Part shown: one piece after another, positions 41,936 to 52,379 of the stretch
Position numbering within the stretch: the first letter of the stretch is position 1
Layout: the number at the start of each line of letters is the position of its first letter
NCBI GenBank assembly: GCA_009773185.1
Contig: WPIF01000002.1
Span: 1-64,000 of the forward strand
Source of the DNA: Nitrospirota bacterium
Lineage (GTDB): Bacteria; Nitrospirota; Thermodesulfovibrionia; Thermodesulfovibrionales; UBA1546
Length of the DNA: 64,000 bases
Reading direction: 5' to 3'
Notes under the pieces: model-generated
Database searches by the model: none
The model's input: the letters and a program-made list of their open reading frames with translations, nothing else
Told to the model about the DNA's origin: nothing
Position numbers and translations under genes: made by a program

Positions 41936-44455
41936 TCATGCCACTCCTGCTTTATTAGTTTTTGAAAGTTTATTTCTCAAAAACATTCCTGTATACGAAT
42001 CAGGGTTCATGCTCACCTCTTCGGGTGTTCCAAAGGCCATAACCATGCCTCCTTTTTCTCCGCCTTCAGGCCCGAGGTCGATTATGTGGTCTGCTGATTT
42101 TACCACATCTGAATTATGTTCTATGACCACCACGGAATTCCCGAGGTCTATAAGGCTGTTTATTACCTCAAGCAGTTTTTGTATGTCAACAAAATGAAGC
42201 CCTGTTGTAGGTTCGTCGAGAAGATATAATGTGTTGCCTGTTGATTTCTTCCCGAGCTCTTTTGACAGCCTTACCCTTTGAGCTTCTCCGCCTGAAAGGG
42301 TTGTAGCAGACTGCCCCAGTTGTATATAACCAAGCCCCACATCCTCAAGCACTTCGAGTTTCTGTCTTATCAATGATATTGCAGCGAAAAACTGAACTGC
42401 CTCTGAAACTGTCATCTCAAGGACCTCGGATATATTTTTACCTTTATATCTTATTTCGAGGGTCTCTTTATTGTATCTCTTGCTCTTGCACACATTGCAT
42501 GGGATATAAACCTCTGGCAGAAAGTGCATGGCGACTTTCAGTGTCCCGCCGCCATGGCATGACTCGCATCTCCCGCCTGATACATTAAAACTGAACCTTG
42601 ACGCAGCATATCCCCTCACCCTCGAGTCCTGGAGTTGTGCGAATAAATCCCTGATATATGTAAATATCCCTGTGTATGTTGCAGGATTAGACCTTGGTGT
42701 GCGGCCGAGCGGAGACTGGTCAACACATATAACGCGGTCAACTTTATCCAGCCCCGTAATCTCCCTGCAGCTGCCGGGGGCTATGTTTCCTTCGTACAGT
42801 TTTTTTGCAAGGGCCTTATAAAGGATTTCCAATACAAGCGTGCTCTTGCCGGAACCTGAAACGCCTGTTACGCAGGTGAAAACTCCGAGCGGTATTTTTA
42901 CATCTATATTTTTAAGGTTGAATTCTGATGCGCCAATGATTTTTATGAAGTCTTTGGGCTGCCTTCTTTTGTCAGGGACAGGTATGCTTAATTCACCCTT
43001 GAGATATCTGCCTGTTAAGGAATTTTTGTTATTCTCAATCTCTTCAGGTGAGCCTTCTGCAACAACCCACCCGCCTCTGACTCCGGCACCCGGCCCCATA
43101 TCAACGATATGGTCGGCCCATCTTATTGTTTCTTCATCATGTTCAACGACTATGACAGTATTGCCGGCATCTCTTATTGATGAGAGGCTTTCCAGCAATT
43201 TTGTGCAGTCTCTTGGATGAAGCCCTATGCTCGGCTCATCAAGGACATAAAGCACTCCTGTAAGGGACGAACCCATTTGTGTTGCAAGCCTTATCCTCTG
43301 CGCCTCGCCTCCTGAAAGTGTAAGCGACAGCCTGTCAAGGGTCAGATAGCCGAGGCCGACTTTAGCAAGAAAAGAAAGCCTGTCGCTGACCTCCTTCAAT
43401 ACCCGCAGCCCTATTATTTTCTCTCTGTCCGTGAGATTCATTGAATTTACAAATGGAATTGCATTGCCTACGGACATCTTTGCAAATTCAGCAATATTTA
43501 CCCCCTGTATCTTTATGCTTAAGGCCTCTTTTCTCAGTCTTAATCCGTTGCACAGCCTGCATATTTTATTATCAATAATTTCTGTTGCATCATCTTCAAT
43601 GCCCTCAAATCCAAGCCCGTTGCATCTGGGGCATGCGCCGTGTTTGCTGTTGAATGAAAAAAACCTCGGATTAATCTCCGGATAGCTTATCCCGCAGTTG
43701 GAACATGCCATGGCCCTGCTGAACGGGATATCCCTGTTTTCATCCAGCAGATTGATTATGACTGTGTCTGCGTATCCCAGGGCTGAGTCAATGGCATTTT
43801 TTATCTGTCTTTCGGCCCCCGGCTTTATTATCAGCCTGTCTATAAGTATCTCAATTGTATGCCTTTGCTGTTTTTTAAGTTTTATATCCTGCGTGAGGTC
43901 GACCATTCTGCCGTCTATCCTGGCCCTTATAAAACCATCCCTGAGCATTTCATAGAGTTCTTTTTTGTATTCGCCTTTTCTGTCCCTCACAATCGGCGCA
44001 AATATCTGCATGCGTGTCCCCCGGGGGAATGACATGACAGAATCTATAATGTTCTGAGATTCCTGCGTGGTTATCAGGGAACCGCATTGATGACAGTAAG
44101 GTTTTCCTATCCTTGTATAGAGTACGCGCATATAGTCATAAATCTCTGTTATTGTTCCGAGAGTTGAGCGCGGGCTTTTTGTTACTGTCTTCTGCTCGAT
44201 TGCAATGGATGGAGAGAGTCCCTCTATAAGGTCCACCTCCGGTTTTTGAAGCTGTTCAAGAAACTGTCTTGCATAGACTGAAAGGCTTTCAACATACCGC
44301 CTCTGTCCTTCTGCATAGATTGTATCAATGGCAAGAGAGGACTTCCCTGAACCCGAAGGGCCTGTGATAACGGTTATCTTTTCCCTTGGGATGGTTAAAT
44401 CAATGTTCTTGAGGTTGTGTTCCCGTGCGCCTTTTATAATTATATGGGTTTGCAT
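41936..44455 (-). CDS. uvrA: Excinuclease ABC subunit A, short form
   Basis: This 839-residue damage-recognition ATPase has two ABC units: Walker [12 protein letters not shown] (about residue 33) and [11 protein letters not shown], signatures [12 protein letters not shown] and [12 protein letters not shown], and zinc Cys pairs CxxC at HQCG region, CSNCG, CPRC/CRLC, and CESC/CNVC. Between CPRCNGLG and CRLCNGLRL only about 20 residues occur, where the usual 940-residue protein has roughly 100 more. Otherwise complete, so it is a compact variant rather than a fragment. Confidence 0.93.
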   Translation of the reverse strand: MQTHIIIKGAREHNLKNIDLTIPREKITVITGPSGSGKSSLAIDTIYAEGQRRYVESLSVYARQFLEQLQKPEVDLIEGLSPSIAIEQKTVTKSPRSTLGTITEIYDYMRVLYTRIGKPYCHQCGSLITTQESQNIIDSVMSFPRGTRMQIFAPIVRDRKGEYKKELYEMLRDGFIRARIDGRMVDLTQDIKLKKQQRHTIEILIDRLIIKPGAERQIKNAIDSALGYADTVIINLLDENRDIPFSRAMACSNCGISYPEINPRFFSFNSKHGACPRCNGLGFEGIEDDATEIIDNKICRLCNGLRLRKEALSIKIQGVNIAEFAKMSVGNAIPFVNSMNLTDREKIIGLRVLKEVSDRLSFLAKVGLGYLTLDRLSLTLSGGEAQRIRLATQMGSSLTGVLYVLDEPSIGLHPRDCTKLLESLSSIRDAGNTVIVVEHDEETIRWADHIVDMGPGAGVRGGWVVAEGSPEEIENNKNSLTGRYLKGELSIPVPDKRRQPKDFIKIIGASEFNLKNIDVKIPLGVFTCVTGVSGSGKSTLVLEILYKALAKKLYEGNIAPGSCREITGLDKVDRVICVDQSPLGRTPRSNPATYTGIFTYIRDLFAQLQDSRVRGYAASRFSFNVSGGRCESCHGGGTLKVAMHFLPEVYIPCNVCKSKRYNKETLEIRYKGKNISEVLEMTVSEAVQFFAAISLIRQKLEVLEDVGLGYIQLGQSATTLSGGEAQRVRLSKELGKKSTGNTLYLLDEPTTGLHFVDIQKLLEVINSLIDLGNSVVVIEHNSDVVKSADHIIDLGPEGGEKGGMVMAFGTPEEVSMNPDSYTGMFLRNKLSKTNKAGVA

Positions 44456-44607
44456 GTTAAAGTCCGGAAATAGTTTTTGCCTCAGTTTCTTCAGCGGCTC
44501 GTTCCGATAAGCCGGGACGAACGAATCAGCCGGGGCTGAAAAGGCAATATTTACTATAACCCAAGAGAGGTTGGCCTTTCAAATTTGCAGCAGTGCCGGC
44601 GGGTTTT

Positions 44608-45066
44608 TTATTTCTTATCTTTGATGGCTGCCTGTATCTTTACCTCACCCCATGTTGTATGCAGGGAAATGCAGAGCGACTCAAGCCCATGAAATATTTT
44701 TTCGCCTATAAAATAACTTGGGGGAGATGATTTGAACCTGAAGCCTTTATTATTTAATGACGTGACTGCCTTGCCTATGATTATATTTGTCAGCTCACAG
44801 ATTGTATCAATAGCAAGATGGTCCATCTCGCAGATTTCTATCCCGTTCATGGCTCCTGCTATCTTTTTTGCCACTTCCGGCTCCAGGTCCAGTACGATGC
44901 GGCCTTCTACAGCTCCGGCAAGAAAGATTGTTGCAGAGATGCCATTGGCTGAAAGGGACTCTTTTAATAGCAGAGCGCTTCTTCTTATGTTCATCCCTGA
45001 GGGTACCAGGCCTTCGATTACGTTCTGTGCAGAATCAACAAATGGGTTTATATAATCTGCTCTCAT
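44608..45066 (-). CDS. CheX-like chemotaxis phosphatase
   Basis: This 152-residue protein resembles CheX (CheC/CheX/FliY family): DYINPFVDSAQNVIEGLV at the start, GRIVLDLEPEVAKKIAGAM, and the active-site-like ExxN helix DTICELTNIIIGKAV. CheX removes phosphate from response-regulator receivers. It lies downstream of an NtrC-type response regulator at 45217-46545 in the same direction, a possible target. Confidence 0.8.
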   Translation of the reverse strand: MRADYINPFVDSAQNVIEGLVPSGMNIRRSALLLKESLSANGISATIFLAGAVEGRIVLDLEPEVAKKIAGAMNGIEICEMDHLAIDTICELTNIIIGKAVTSLNNKGFRFKSSPPSYFIGEKIFHGLESLCISLHTTWGEVKIQAAIKDKK

Positions 45067-45216
45067 TGCTATTTCCTCCTCAAGCTATATTTTTATGCTA
45101 TCCCTGCTTATACAGTTAAAAGCAATTCTTTTGCCAGGGAGAAACATTTTGTTTATCGTGAGTTAAGAAAGGCCTGTGAGTCGGAATCTGTTCAGACAGA
45201 CGGATACAGGACAGGG

Positions 45217-46545
45217 TTAAGTAAGCTCAAATTTCTTAATCTTGCTGTAAAGGCTTGTCCTCGGTATCCCGAGAACCTTTGCTGCCTTATACTTGTTGCC
45301 CCCGGCATCTTTAAGCGCCTTTATAACGATGGACCTTTCAGCTTCCGCAAGGGTTGAATATTTATCATTAGCCGGGGCATGGTTAAATATAGGGAGGTCA
45401 TCGGGCATAATGGACGGGCCTTTTGCAATAATAAATGCATGCTCTATGGCATTTTCAAGCTCTCTGACATTCCCGGGCCATGAATATCCCATCATTGCCT
45501 TTAGCGCCTCACTCGAAATGCCTGTTGCCGTACTTTTTATTTTGTTGTTGTGTTTTTTCATAAAATGAAGGGCAAGCAGAGGTATATCGTTAACCCTTTC
45601 TCTCAGGGGTGCAATTTTTATATCTATTACCTTCAGCCGGTAATAAAGGTCTTCCCTGAAGCTCTTTTTTTCTACAGCGTCCCAGAGGTTTTGACTTGAA
45701 GCAGCTACCAGCCTTATATTTACATCAATAGATTTTTCACTGCCTAGCCTTTCGATGTACCTTTCTTCGATGACCCTTAAGAGTTTGGCCTGTGAAGTCA
45801 GCGGAAGGGTATTTATTTCATCAAGGAAGAGCGTTCCTTTCTGCGCCCTCTCAAAACGGCCTATCAATCTTTCATGTGCGCCTGTAAATGCGCCCTTCTC
45901 ATGGCCGAAGAGTTCGCTTTCTACAAGGCCATCCGGCAATGCACCGCAGTTCACGGCAACGAATGGGCCGGAAACTCTCGATGAATTCTTGTGAATCATT
46001 CTTGAGATTATCTCTTTGCCTGTTCCTGACTCTCCTTCCAGAAGAACTGTGCTTTCAGTTCTGGCTACGGTCTTAACCATATCGAGCAGTTTTTTTACTG
46101 ATGGATGTTCTCCAAGGAACTCAGAAGGAGCAAGGTTTTTAATTGTCTCTTTAAGCCTTTTGTTTTCTGTCAGCGATTCGTATAATTTAAAGGCCTTAAG
46201 GCTCAGCTGGATCATGTGCTCTGAATTAAACGGCTTTGTCACAAAGTCAAAGGCCCCCCTCTTCATAGCCTCTACAGCCACATCAATAGTTCCCTGTCCG
46301 CTGATCATTATAGCCTGACTTTCAGGGCTGATTGCCTTGACCTGTGTAATAATATCAAGCCCTGAGATATCCGGAAGCATTAAATCAGATATTACAAGAG
46401 GGAAATGTGATGATTTAAATATATCTATTGCCTCGGTCCCTTTTTCTGCTGTCGTGACATCAAACTGCCCGTTCAGGATTCCACTAAGGGAACCGAGGAT
46501 AAAAGATTCATCATCTACAAGCAGTATGCGCGGCTGATTAGTCAT
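45217..46545 (-). CDS. NtrC-family sigma-54 response regulator
   Basis: This 442-residue protein has an N-terminal receiver (ILLVDDESFILGSLSGIL, Asp in LVISDLMLPDISG), a sigma-54 AAA+ domain (GESGTGKEIISRMIH, GAFTGA in FGHEKGAFTGAHERL, LFLDEINTLPL) and a C-terminal Fis-type helix-turn-helix (NKYKAAKVLGIPRTSLYSKI). It activates sigma-54 promoters after phosphorylation. No partner kinase lies in the window. Confidence 0.95.
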   Translation of the reverse strand: MTNQPRILLVDDESFILGSLSGILNGQFDVTTAEKGTEAIDIFKSSHFPLVISDLMLPDISGLDIITQVKAISPESQAIMISGQGTIDVAVEAMKRGAFDFVTKPFNSEHMIQLSLKAFKLYESLTENKRLKETIKNLAPSEFLGEHPSVKKLLDMVKTVARTESTVLLEGESGTGKEIISRMIHKNSSRVSGPFVAVNCGALPDGLVESELFGHEKGAFTGAHERLIGRFERAQKGTLFLDEINTLPLTSQAKLLRVIEERYIERLGSEKSIDVNIRLVAASSQNLWDAVEKKSFREDLYYRLKVIDIKIAPLRERVNDIPLLALHFMKKHNNKIKSTATGISSEALKAMMGYSWPGNVRELENAIEHAFIIAKGPSIMPDDLPIFNHAPANDKYSTLAEAERSIVIKALKDAGGNKYKAAKVLGIPRTSLYSKIKKFELT

Positions 46546-46639
46546 AAGGAATTTTCCTTCATAGGCCTTCTCTAAAGATAAGTATAGCAGTCTGAATTAT
46601 ATAGTCAAGGGTAATAACAGGGGTAAATTCGGCGGGGTA

Positions 46640-47575
46640 TCAGCCGAGCATCTCTGTGACTGTGAGCAATACCGAATTGCCGAGCGCCTGAAGGTTATAG
46701 CCTCCCTCGAGGGTGAAAATAAAAGGCAGCGATGAGCAATGAGTGATGAGTGGCGAACACGAGAAGATGCCGCTTACGATATTTTGTATCCCTTTATCTG
46801 ATACATTTATCCCTGCCAGCGGGTCTCTTGCATGTATGTCATATCCTGCGGAAACCATGATCATATCAGGCGCAAACTTCTTAACAAGGGGAGGCAGTAT
46901 CTCATTATATGCAGAGAAATATTGGTTATCACCTGAGCCGCTGCTCATGGGGATGTTATATGTAAAACCGTCACCCTTTTTTTTGCCTTTCTCTGATTCA
47001 TCCCCTGTGCCGGGATAGTGCGGGTATTGGTGGGTGCTGAAATAAAAAACCGTGTCATCTTCCTCAAATGTATGCTGCGTGCCGTTTCCATGATGAACAT
47101 CAAAGTCAATAATGAATATTTTCCTGTACCCGATTTTTTGAGCATATCTTGCGCCAACAGCAATATTATTGAATATGCAAAAACCCATTGCCCTGTTTGC
47201 CTCTGCATGGTGTCCCGGAGGGCGCACTGCGCAGAAGGCCCTTCCTATATCTCCAGACTTACATTTGTTAACAGCCTCTATGACAGCTCCTGCCGCATAT
47301 AATGAGGCCTCAAGGCTTTTTTCGGAGATATAAGTGTCAGGGTCTGCATAACCGGGTTTCATTTTTTTTATTTTTTCGACATAGTCATGGGTATGAACAG
47401 CCTCTATGTCTTTGTATTCGGCTTTTATTGGTTTAATATGGACAAGGTTGTCCCACACATCAGAGTTTTTAAGAGTGTTGATTATCGCAATAAGCCTTTC
47501 TTTGGACTCGGGGTGCCACTCAGGTGTCTCGTGTTTTAGAAAGATATCGTCATATAAAAATCCGACCTTTTTCAT
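46640..47575 (-). CDS. Histone deacetylase-family (acetoin utilisation type) protein
   Basis: This 311-residue zinc amidohydrolase has RPPGHHAEANRAMGFCIFNN in parts, the zinc site IDFDVHHGNGTQ, FSTHQYPHYPGTG and SAGYDIHARDPLAG. Near the C-terminus a short Ser/His-rich segment (CSPLITHCSSLPF) encoded by a tandem GATGAG-type repeat (46727-46757) interrupts the usual spacing before LEGGYNLQALG. The substrate in bacteria is uncertain (acetylated lysines or small amides). Confidence 0.92.
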   Translation of the reverse strand: MKKVGFLYDDIFLKHETPEWHPESKERLIAIINTLKNSDVWDNLVHIKPIKAEYKDIEAVHTHDYVEKIKKMKPGYADPDTYISEKSLEASLYAAGAVIEAVNKCKSGDIGRAFCAVRPPGHHAEANRAMGFCIFNNIAVGARYAQKIGYRKIFIIDFDVHHGNGTQHTFEEDDTVFYFSTHQYPHYPGTGDESEKGKKKGDGFTYNIPMSSGSGDNQYFSAYNEILPPLVKKFAPDMIMVSAGYDIHARDPLAGINVSDKGIQNIVSGIFSCSPLITHCSSLPFIFTLEGGYNLQALGNSVLLTVTEMLG

Positions 47576-47671
47576 ATATCAATTTTAACAGAATCCGAAA
47601 ACTCTTTTTTCTTTTTTCTTCTTCTGTTATTATTGTAAATATTCAAATCTAATCAGCGCCAGGGGGTTTTT

Positions 47672-48964
47672 ATGTCTGACTTAAAAAAGATGTACCGCAC
47701 TATTATGGATGATAATTTTCCTGAGGACATGACAATAAAGTTAGGAGGGCAGACACTGGTCTACAGGAAACGCGCCTGGAAGATACCTGATGAAAAGACA
47801 GGCGAGCTGATAGAAAAGGGCCTTCGATACGGAGAAAACCCGGACCAGCAGGCAGCCCTTTATGAATTGGTTAACGGGAATTTGATTCTCGGCGGATGCC
47901 AGTATATAAATCCCGGAAACGGCCTTGTAAGCAGCATTACAGAAGCTGACATGATTCAGGCGGGAAAACATCCCGGTAAGACAAACCTCACAGACCTTGA
48001 TAACGCCTTGAACATTTTAAAATACCTTATGGCCAGGCCTGCTGCCGTGATTCTAAAGCATAACAATCCCTGTGGGGCAGCTTACGGCAGAGATATTGCC
48101 GATGCATACGACCGTGCAAATATGGCAGACAGGATTGCGGCATTTGGCGGCTGTCTTGTTGTTAACAGGGCAATGGATAAAAAGACAGCAGAGGCTGTTA
48201 ACAGCAATTATCTTGAGGTGGTTGCAGCGCCTGATTTTGAAGAAGGCGCGGTAAGCATCCTCTCAAAGAGAAAAAATCTCAGGATTATAAAGGTCAGCAA
48301 GATTACCGGGCTGGAAAGATACAGAAATTTTCGTTTTGTTGAATTTAAGTCATTGGTTGACGGCGGCATCATTGTCCAGCAGTCTCCGATGAACAGGATA
48401 AAGACAAAGGACGACTTCCTCTCTGCAAAGGCAACATATAAAGGCAAAGAGTATTCAGTTGAAAGGAAGCCCACAGACAGGGAATATGATGATATGCTTT
48501 TCGGGTGGAACGTTGAACAGGGGATCACCTCAAACTCTGTTATTTATGTAAAAGATGGTGTGACAGCAGGCATAGGAACAGGCGAGCAGGACAGGGTAGG
48601 CGTTGCTGAGATAGCTGTGTTCAAGGCATATACAAAATATGCTGATGCACTATGCTTTAAAAAATACGGAATCCCTTATAAAACCTTTGAGCTTGAGGCA
48701 GAACAGGGGAAACGTGACAGGAAAGCTCTTGCTGAAATAGATGAAGAGACAAAGAAAAACAAAGGCGGCCTTATCGGTTCTATAATGGTCTCTGATGCAT
48801 TTTTCCCGTTCAGGGATGGAATTGATGTCGGCATCAGGCAGGGAGTTTCCGCAGTTGTTCAGCCAGGAGGCTCAGAGCGTGATTTCGAGGTTATTGAGGC
48901 CTGTAATGAGGCAGCCCCTAAAGTGGCGATGGTGTTTACAGGCCAGAGGGCCTTTAAACACTAA
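47672..48964 (+). CDS. AICAR transformylase domain protein (PurH C-terminal type)
   Basis: This 430-residue protein corresponds to the AICAR formyltransferase half of PurH, with RYGENPDQQAALYE (residues 53-66), ILKHNNPCGAAYGR (the catalytic Lys-His), SNSVIYVKDGVTAGIGTGEQDR in parts and VVQPGGSERDFEVIEACNE in parts. The N-terminal IMP cyclohydrolase domain is absent. It transfers a formyl group from 10-formyl-THF in purine synthesis, linking to Fhs in this window. Confidence 0.9.
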   Translation: MSDLKKMYRTIMDDNFPEDMTIKLGGQTLVYRKRAWKIPDEKTGELIEKGLRYGENPDQQAALYELVNGNLILGGCQYINPGNGLVSSITEADMIQAGKHPGKTNLTDLDNALNILKYLMARPAAVILKHNNPCGAAYGRDIADAYDRANMADRIAAFGGCLVVNRAMDKKTAEAVNSNYLEVVAAPDFEEGAVSILSKRKNLRIIKVSKITGLERYRNFRFVEFKSLVDGGIIVQQSPMNRIKTKDDFLSAKATYKGKEYSVERKPTDREYDDMLFGWNVEQGITSNSVIYVKDGVTAGIGTGEQDRVGVAEIAVFKAYTKYADALCFKKYGIPYKTFELEAEQGKRDRKALAEIDEETKKNKGGLIGSIMVSDAFFPFRDGIDVGIRQGVSAVVQPGGSERDFEVIEACNEAAPKVAMVFTGQRAFKH

Positions 48965-48992
48965 ATAATATTAAAGTATATATGGAGGGCTT

Positions 48993-49586
48993 ATGAGATT
49001 TTTAAGGACAGGTTTTGTGATGCTGTTAATGCTGTTATTTGCTGTTTCCGTTTACGGAGAAATAAAAAACAAAAAATTTACAAAAGAGGAGATTAAAAAG
49101 ATGGCTGGTACAAAGGCGGTAATTGAGACTAAATTCGGGAACATTGAACTAAGGTTTTTCCCTGATGTTGCGCCAAATCATGTTAATAATTTTATTGAAC
49201 TTGCAAAAAAAGGATTCTATGACGGAACAACCTTTCATCGTGTTATTCCGGGTTTCATGATCCAGGGAGGGGACCCAAACTCAAAAAGTCCCGACAAGGC
49301 AAAGCACGGGATGGGCGGCCCCGGATATGCGGTCAAGGCTGAGTTTAATGCGAAGTCTCACAAAAAGGGAATTCTCTCTGCTGCCCGGTCTGCAAACCCT
49401 GACAGCGCAGGTTCGCAGTTTTTTATCTGTGTGGCTGATGCGCCGTTTCTGGACAGGCAATATACTGTCTTTGGTGAGGTTGTCTCAGGAATGGAAGTGG
49501 CAGACAAAATAGTGAGCCAGCCAAAGGACAGAAATGATAATCCCAATGAGAGGATTGAGATGAAGGTTAAGATTATTGAGAAATAA
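48993..49586 (+). CDS. Exported cyclophilin-type peptidyl-prolyl isomerase
   Basis: This 197-residue protein has a signal peptide (VMLLMLLFAVSVYG, cleavage near residue 22) and a cyclophilin domain: FYDGTTFHRVIPGFMIQGGDP in parts, ILSAARSANPDSAGSQFFICV in parts with the Gln-Phe-Phe motif. It assists folding in the periplasm. The gene follows the AICAR transformylase by 28 bases. Confidence 0.95.
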   Translation: MRFLRTGFVMLLMLLFAVSVYGEIKNKKFTKEEIKKMAGTKAVIETKFGNIELRFFPDVAPNHVNNFIELAKKGFYDGTTFHRVIPGFMIQGGDPNSKSPDKAKHGMGGPGYAVKAEFNAKSHKKGILSAARSANPDSAGSQFFICVADAPFLDRQYTVFGEVVSGMEVADKIVSQPKDRNDNPNERIEMKVKIIEK

Positions 49587-49599
49587 CCTGCTATTGTTC

Positions 49600-49632
49600 A
49601 CTCTGTTAGAGACCTTTGGTCTCTAACAGAGT
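49600..49632. terminator. Bidirectional terminator
   Basis: ACTCTGTTAGAGACC and GGTCTCTAACAGAGT are perfect 15-base inverted repeats around TTT, between two converging genes. Confidence 0.85.
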
Positions 49633-49633
49633 T

Positions 49634-50188
49634 TCATACTGAGGCCTTCCATGCCCTGTACCTTGCCAGATAATCATCGGCTACCCTGGCAGGGTCAAGA
49701 GAAAGATAACGGGCATATTCAACAACATAGCCTCTGAGATAAACCTCGGTCGGGAGGGCTTCAAACCTCTCAAGTTCGATATTCTCAAAATACTGTTTGC
49801 GGATCTTTGTGAAATTTGCAATGTCTTTCAGTTCAACCATAAGCCTTTCTCTTATCGTTTGTAGTGCCGGGCCGCTGAATGTTGTAATATTGGCTAAAAA
49901 ATCTTTAATGTTACTATTGGCAACAGGAGGCCTTTCTTTATATTCCTGTGCGGCGGCTTTGTTTTTGAAGAACTCTGCAAGTTTTAAATATGCCTCCTCT
50001 ATCTGCTTAAGTATCGCCTGCCTGTCGTTCTCAGGGAATTCATGCGCGATGGCAGCTGTAACAATAGAGTCGCTTGAATAAAGCGCCCTGAGGTAAAGAT
50101 ATGAACTTCTTATCTCTGACAATGAGGCATTAGGGCTGAGTTCGAGAATCTCAAGATACCTGTTACAATCTTCCTGGGACACATTCAT
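49634..50188 (-). CDS. J-domain-like plus RodZ-type HTH protein
   Basis: This 184-residue protein starts with a J-domain-like helix pair (YLEILELSPNASLSEIRSSYLYLRAL in parts, residues 11-36) and ends with a RodZ-type helix-turn-helix (LPTEVYLRGYVVEYARYLSLD in parts). It overlaps the upstream MinD-like ATPase by 26 bases. The pairing suggests a positioning or regulatory module whose partner is the ATPase. Confidence 0.72.
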   Translation of the reverse strand: MNVSQEDCNRYLEILELSPNASLSEIRSSYLYLRALYSSDSIVTAAIAHEFPENDRQAILKQIEEAYLKLAEFFKNKAAAQEYKERPPVANSNIKDFLANITTFSGPALQTIRERLMVELKDIANFTKIRKQYFENIELERFEALPTEVYLRGYVVEYARYLSLDPARVADDYLARYRAWKASV

Positions 50189-51110
50189 CTTTTGCTACTG
50201 TTACCTCCTTTCCCTCCATCAGGTTATCTGAAAGCCTGCCAATTGACTTTGCAATATGCGAAAAAGGATATGTGAGCATGTATTGCTGCTTTTTATTAAT
50301 ACAGCTTGTCACACAAGTGTCATATTCTATATATCCTGCATATAAAGTATGAAGTCCCAAAAATTTATTGCAAACGCTCTTTATAGACGTTCCGACCGCT
50401 ATGTCACGGCTGCTTTTTATCTGGTTCAGTATAATATGTATCCTGAAATCTGACATCTCTTTATCTATAATATCTTTTATATGAGGTGATATGCCCGCCA
50501 GATAAGTGATGAGTTCTTTAAGGGTTTTTATCCCGTGCATTTCCCTGTTTTTCCATGCATCCTGCAGAGAATCCTTTGCCCCATGGGCCTGGAGCACAGT
50601 TTTCAGTTTCCTGAAAAATACATTTTTTATAAAGTGGTACATATTTTCTATGGCGGTTATCTCCGGCACTATTACGACGATCATCTTGTCGGCAAGCAGA
50701 AAGGTGTCCATAGTGTTGCTATGGGAGCCTGCGCCGAGATCGATAAGGATGTAATGCGTATCAAGCTTTTTGATATGGTTAAAAAATTTGATCTTCTGGG
50801 CATATTTAATATCTCCGGAATCCAGCGAGGGAAGGTTGCCCATTATCAAGCCCAGTTCAGATATGCCGCAGTTAACGATAAGCTCTTTTAATGGCACTTT
50901 CTTTTCGAAAAAATCTGTAAGGGAATTTTGCGGCCTGTTTGTGCCCAGGAAGGAATGGAGGTTTGCGCCGCCCCAGTCAGCATCTACCAATACAACTTGT
51001 TTGCCTTTTGTAGCCAGATAAGTGCCGATACTGCTGGTAATAAAGCTTTTCCCTGTTCCGCCTTTTCCACCGCCGATGGCCCAAATCTCACAACGTTTAT
51101 TTTTTCCCAA
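50163..51110 (-). CDS. MinD/ParA-like ATPase
   Basis: This 315-residue P-loop ATPase has the deviant Walker A GGGKGGTGKSFI (residues 13-24), DADWGGANLHSFLG, and YILIDLGAGSHSNTMD. These residues place it with the MinD/FlhG/ParA group of membrane- or cargo-positioning ATPases. No amphipathic MinD tail is obvious. It is co-transcribed with the HTH/J-domain protein. Confidence 0.88.
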   Translation of the reverse strand: MGKNKRCEIWAIGGGKGGTGKSFITSSIGTYLATKGKQVVLVDADWGGANLHSFLGTNRPQNSLTDFFEKKVPLKELIVNCGISELGLIMGNLPSLDSGDIKYAQKIKFFNHIKKLDTHYILIDLGAGSHSNTMDTFLLADKMIVVIVPEITAIENMYHFIKNVFFRKLKTVLQAHGAKDSLQDAWKNREMHGIKTLKELITYLAGISPHIKDIIDKEMSDFRIHIILNQIKSSRDIAVGTSIKSVCNKFLGLHTLYAGYIEYDTCVTSCINKKQQYMLTYPFSHIAKSIGRLSDNLMEGKEVTVAKDECVPGRL

Positions 51111-51241
51111 ACTCTTCCTTATAGAAGTAATTTATTTATTATACAACAATATTATGCATTAAAGTCTGTGACAATATCCCGGGTTTTAGAGCTAAGGGCG
51201 GGAGGCGGAGGGCACTTAAATACCAAAGTGCAGCCTCCATT

Positions 51242-52297
51242 TCATTTTTCTATTTTAATAGCTTTCAATTCTGCTGTTACCTTCCCTATAGACACCTCAG
51301 TTTCTACCCGCACCGGCGTCTTTGCTTCGTCATCAGTAAGCCAGATGGATATATCACCCTTATTTTGAAATAAACCTTCTGATTTGAGTATTGGTTTCAC
51401 GAGCATGGCGCTTGTCTCTTTTTCATTCAGCAGCTTTATAGTATCTTTTTTTATCACCTGGACTTCTGCCTGATAGAATTTATTGCTGTCAAAGATGTTG
51501 ATATAAACAGCTTCCCCGATATTAAGATTTTGTGTCCTTAAGTAATAAAAGCCTGATAAAAGGTCCCATAACACAGCTGTATTAATGCTGTGTTCATCGG
51601 TTGTTTCCTTTATGTGGTTGATATGTAAAACTGTTTGTTTTTCAATATTAAAAAAGGTTTCTTTATCGCTGCGTTTTTTACCCTCGTTCTGCTTTGTTTT
51701 AAATGTCGAGGGTTTGCCGTTTATCATATTGCTTTCAGCGTAATCCTCTACCTTGTAAAAAGCTGATATAAACGGGTCGGAATTAACCCGCGAGGTTATT
51801 CTTATAAGCCCATTGTTATTTGATGCCTCAAGTGCTGCTTCCCCAACGTGAATGCCAAGCCAGTATATATCATAAAAAAAACTTTCCTTTGAAACCGGCA
51901 GCAGTTGAATAAGTTCTTCTTTTTTTGTGACAGGCATAGGATTTATTTCATTTTTAGCAATGTCTTCTGCAGGATTTTTTTCAGTATTTAATTTGGGGCC
52001 GTCTTTTTCCGATGCCGGCTCAAGGGCATCTTCCCTTTCAGAAGGTTTATTATTATTTGATAATATATCTTCATCCCCTGCTGACGGATAAACAGGCGTT
52101 TTTTTTGCCGGCCTTCGAGAAGCGTGTTCCCGTGAGTTTTCAGATACTATCTTTGCGTAAAGCGGCCTGTCGCTGAGAAGCCCTCCAAAATTAAATACCC
52201 CGGCAAGAGGAACAGCGGCGATAATGGAGGTATGGAATATTAATGAAAGAATGATTGCAACTGTCAGTGGAATAGACTTTTGGTTAGCCGGTCCCAT
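51242..52297 (-). CDS. DUF3108 protein with membrane anchor
   Basis: This 351-residue protein has an N-terminal TonB-like membrane anchor (LTVAIILSLIFHTSIIAAVPL in parts), a charged linker (about residues 50-120), and a DUF3108 beta-sheet domain (SFFYDIYWLGIHVGEAALEA, FYKVEDYAESNMINGKP, GDISIWLTDDEAKTPVRVET). The domain often occurs with lipoprotein-like outer-envelope proteins. Function unknown. Confidence 0.78.
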   Translation of the reverse strand: MGPANQKSIPLTVAIILSLIFHTSIIAAVPLAGVFNFGGLLSDRPLYAKIVSENSREHASRRPAKKTPVYPSAGDEDILSNNNKPSEREDALEPASEKDGPKLNTEKNPAEDIAKNEINPMPVTKKEELIQLLPVSKESFFYDIYWLGIHVGEAALEASNNNGLIRITSRVNSDPFISAFYKVEDYAESNMINGKPSTFKTKQNEGKKRSDKETFFNIEKQTVLHINHIKETTDEHSINTAVLWDLLSGFYYLRTQNLNIGEAVYINIFDSNKFYQAEVQVIKKDTIKLLNEKETSAMLVKPILKSEGLFQNKGDISIWLTDDEAKTPVRVETEVSIGKVTAELKAIKIEK

Positions 52298-52330
52298 ACA
52301 GTATTATATCCTATGCCAGCTGAACAAAAA

Positions 52331-52358
52331 AGCCCCCGGAAAATTCCGGAGGCTTTTT
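52331..52358. terminator. Terminator between fhs and the DUF3108 gene
   Basis: A CCCCCGGAA/TTCCGGAGG-type stem extended by AGC/GCT has runs of A on its left and T on its right, so it can end transcription in either direction. It lies just after the leftward fhs stop. Confidence 0.75.
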
Positions 52359-52379
52359 TGGGTGTGGCTTTAAAAGTGC

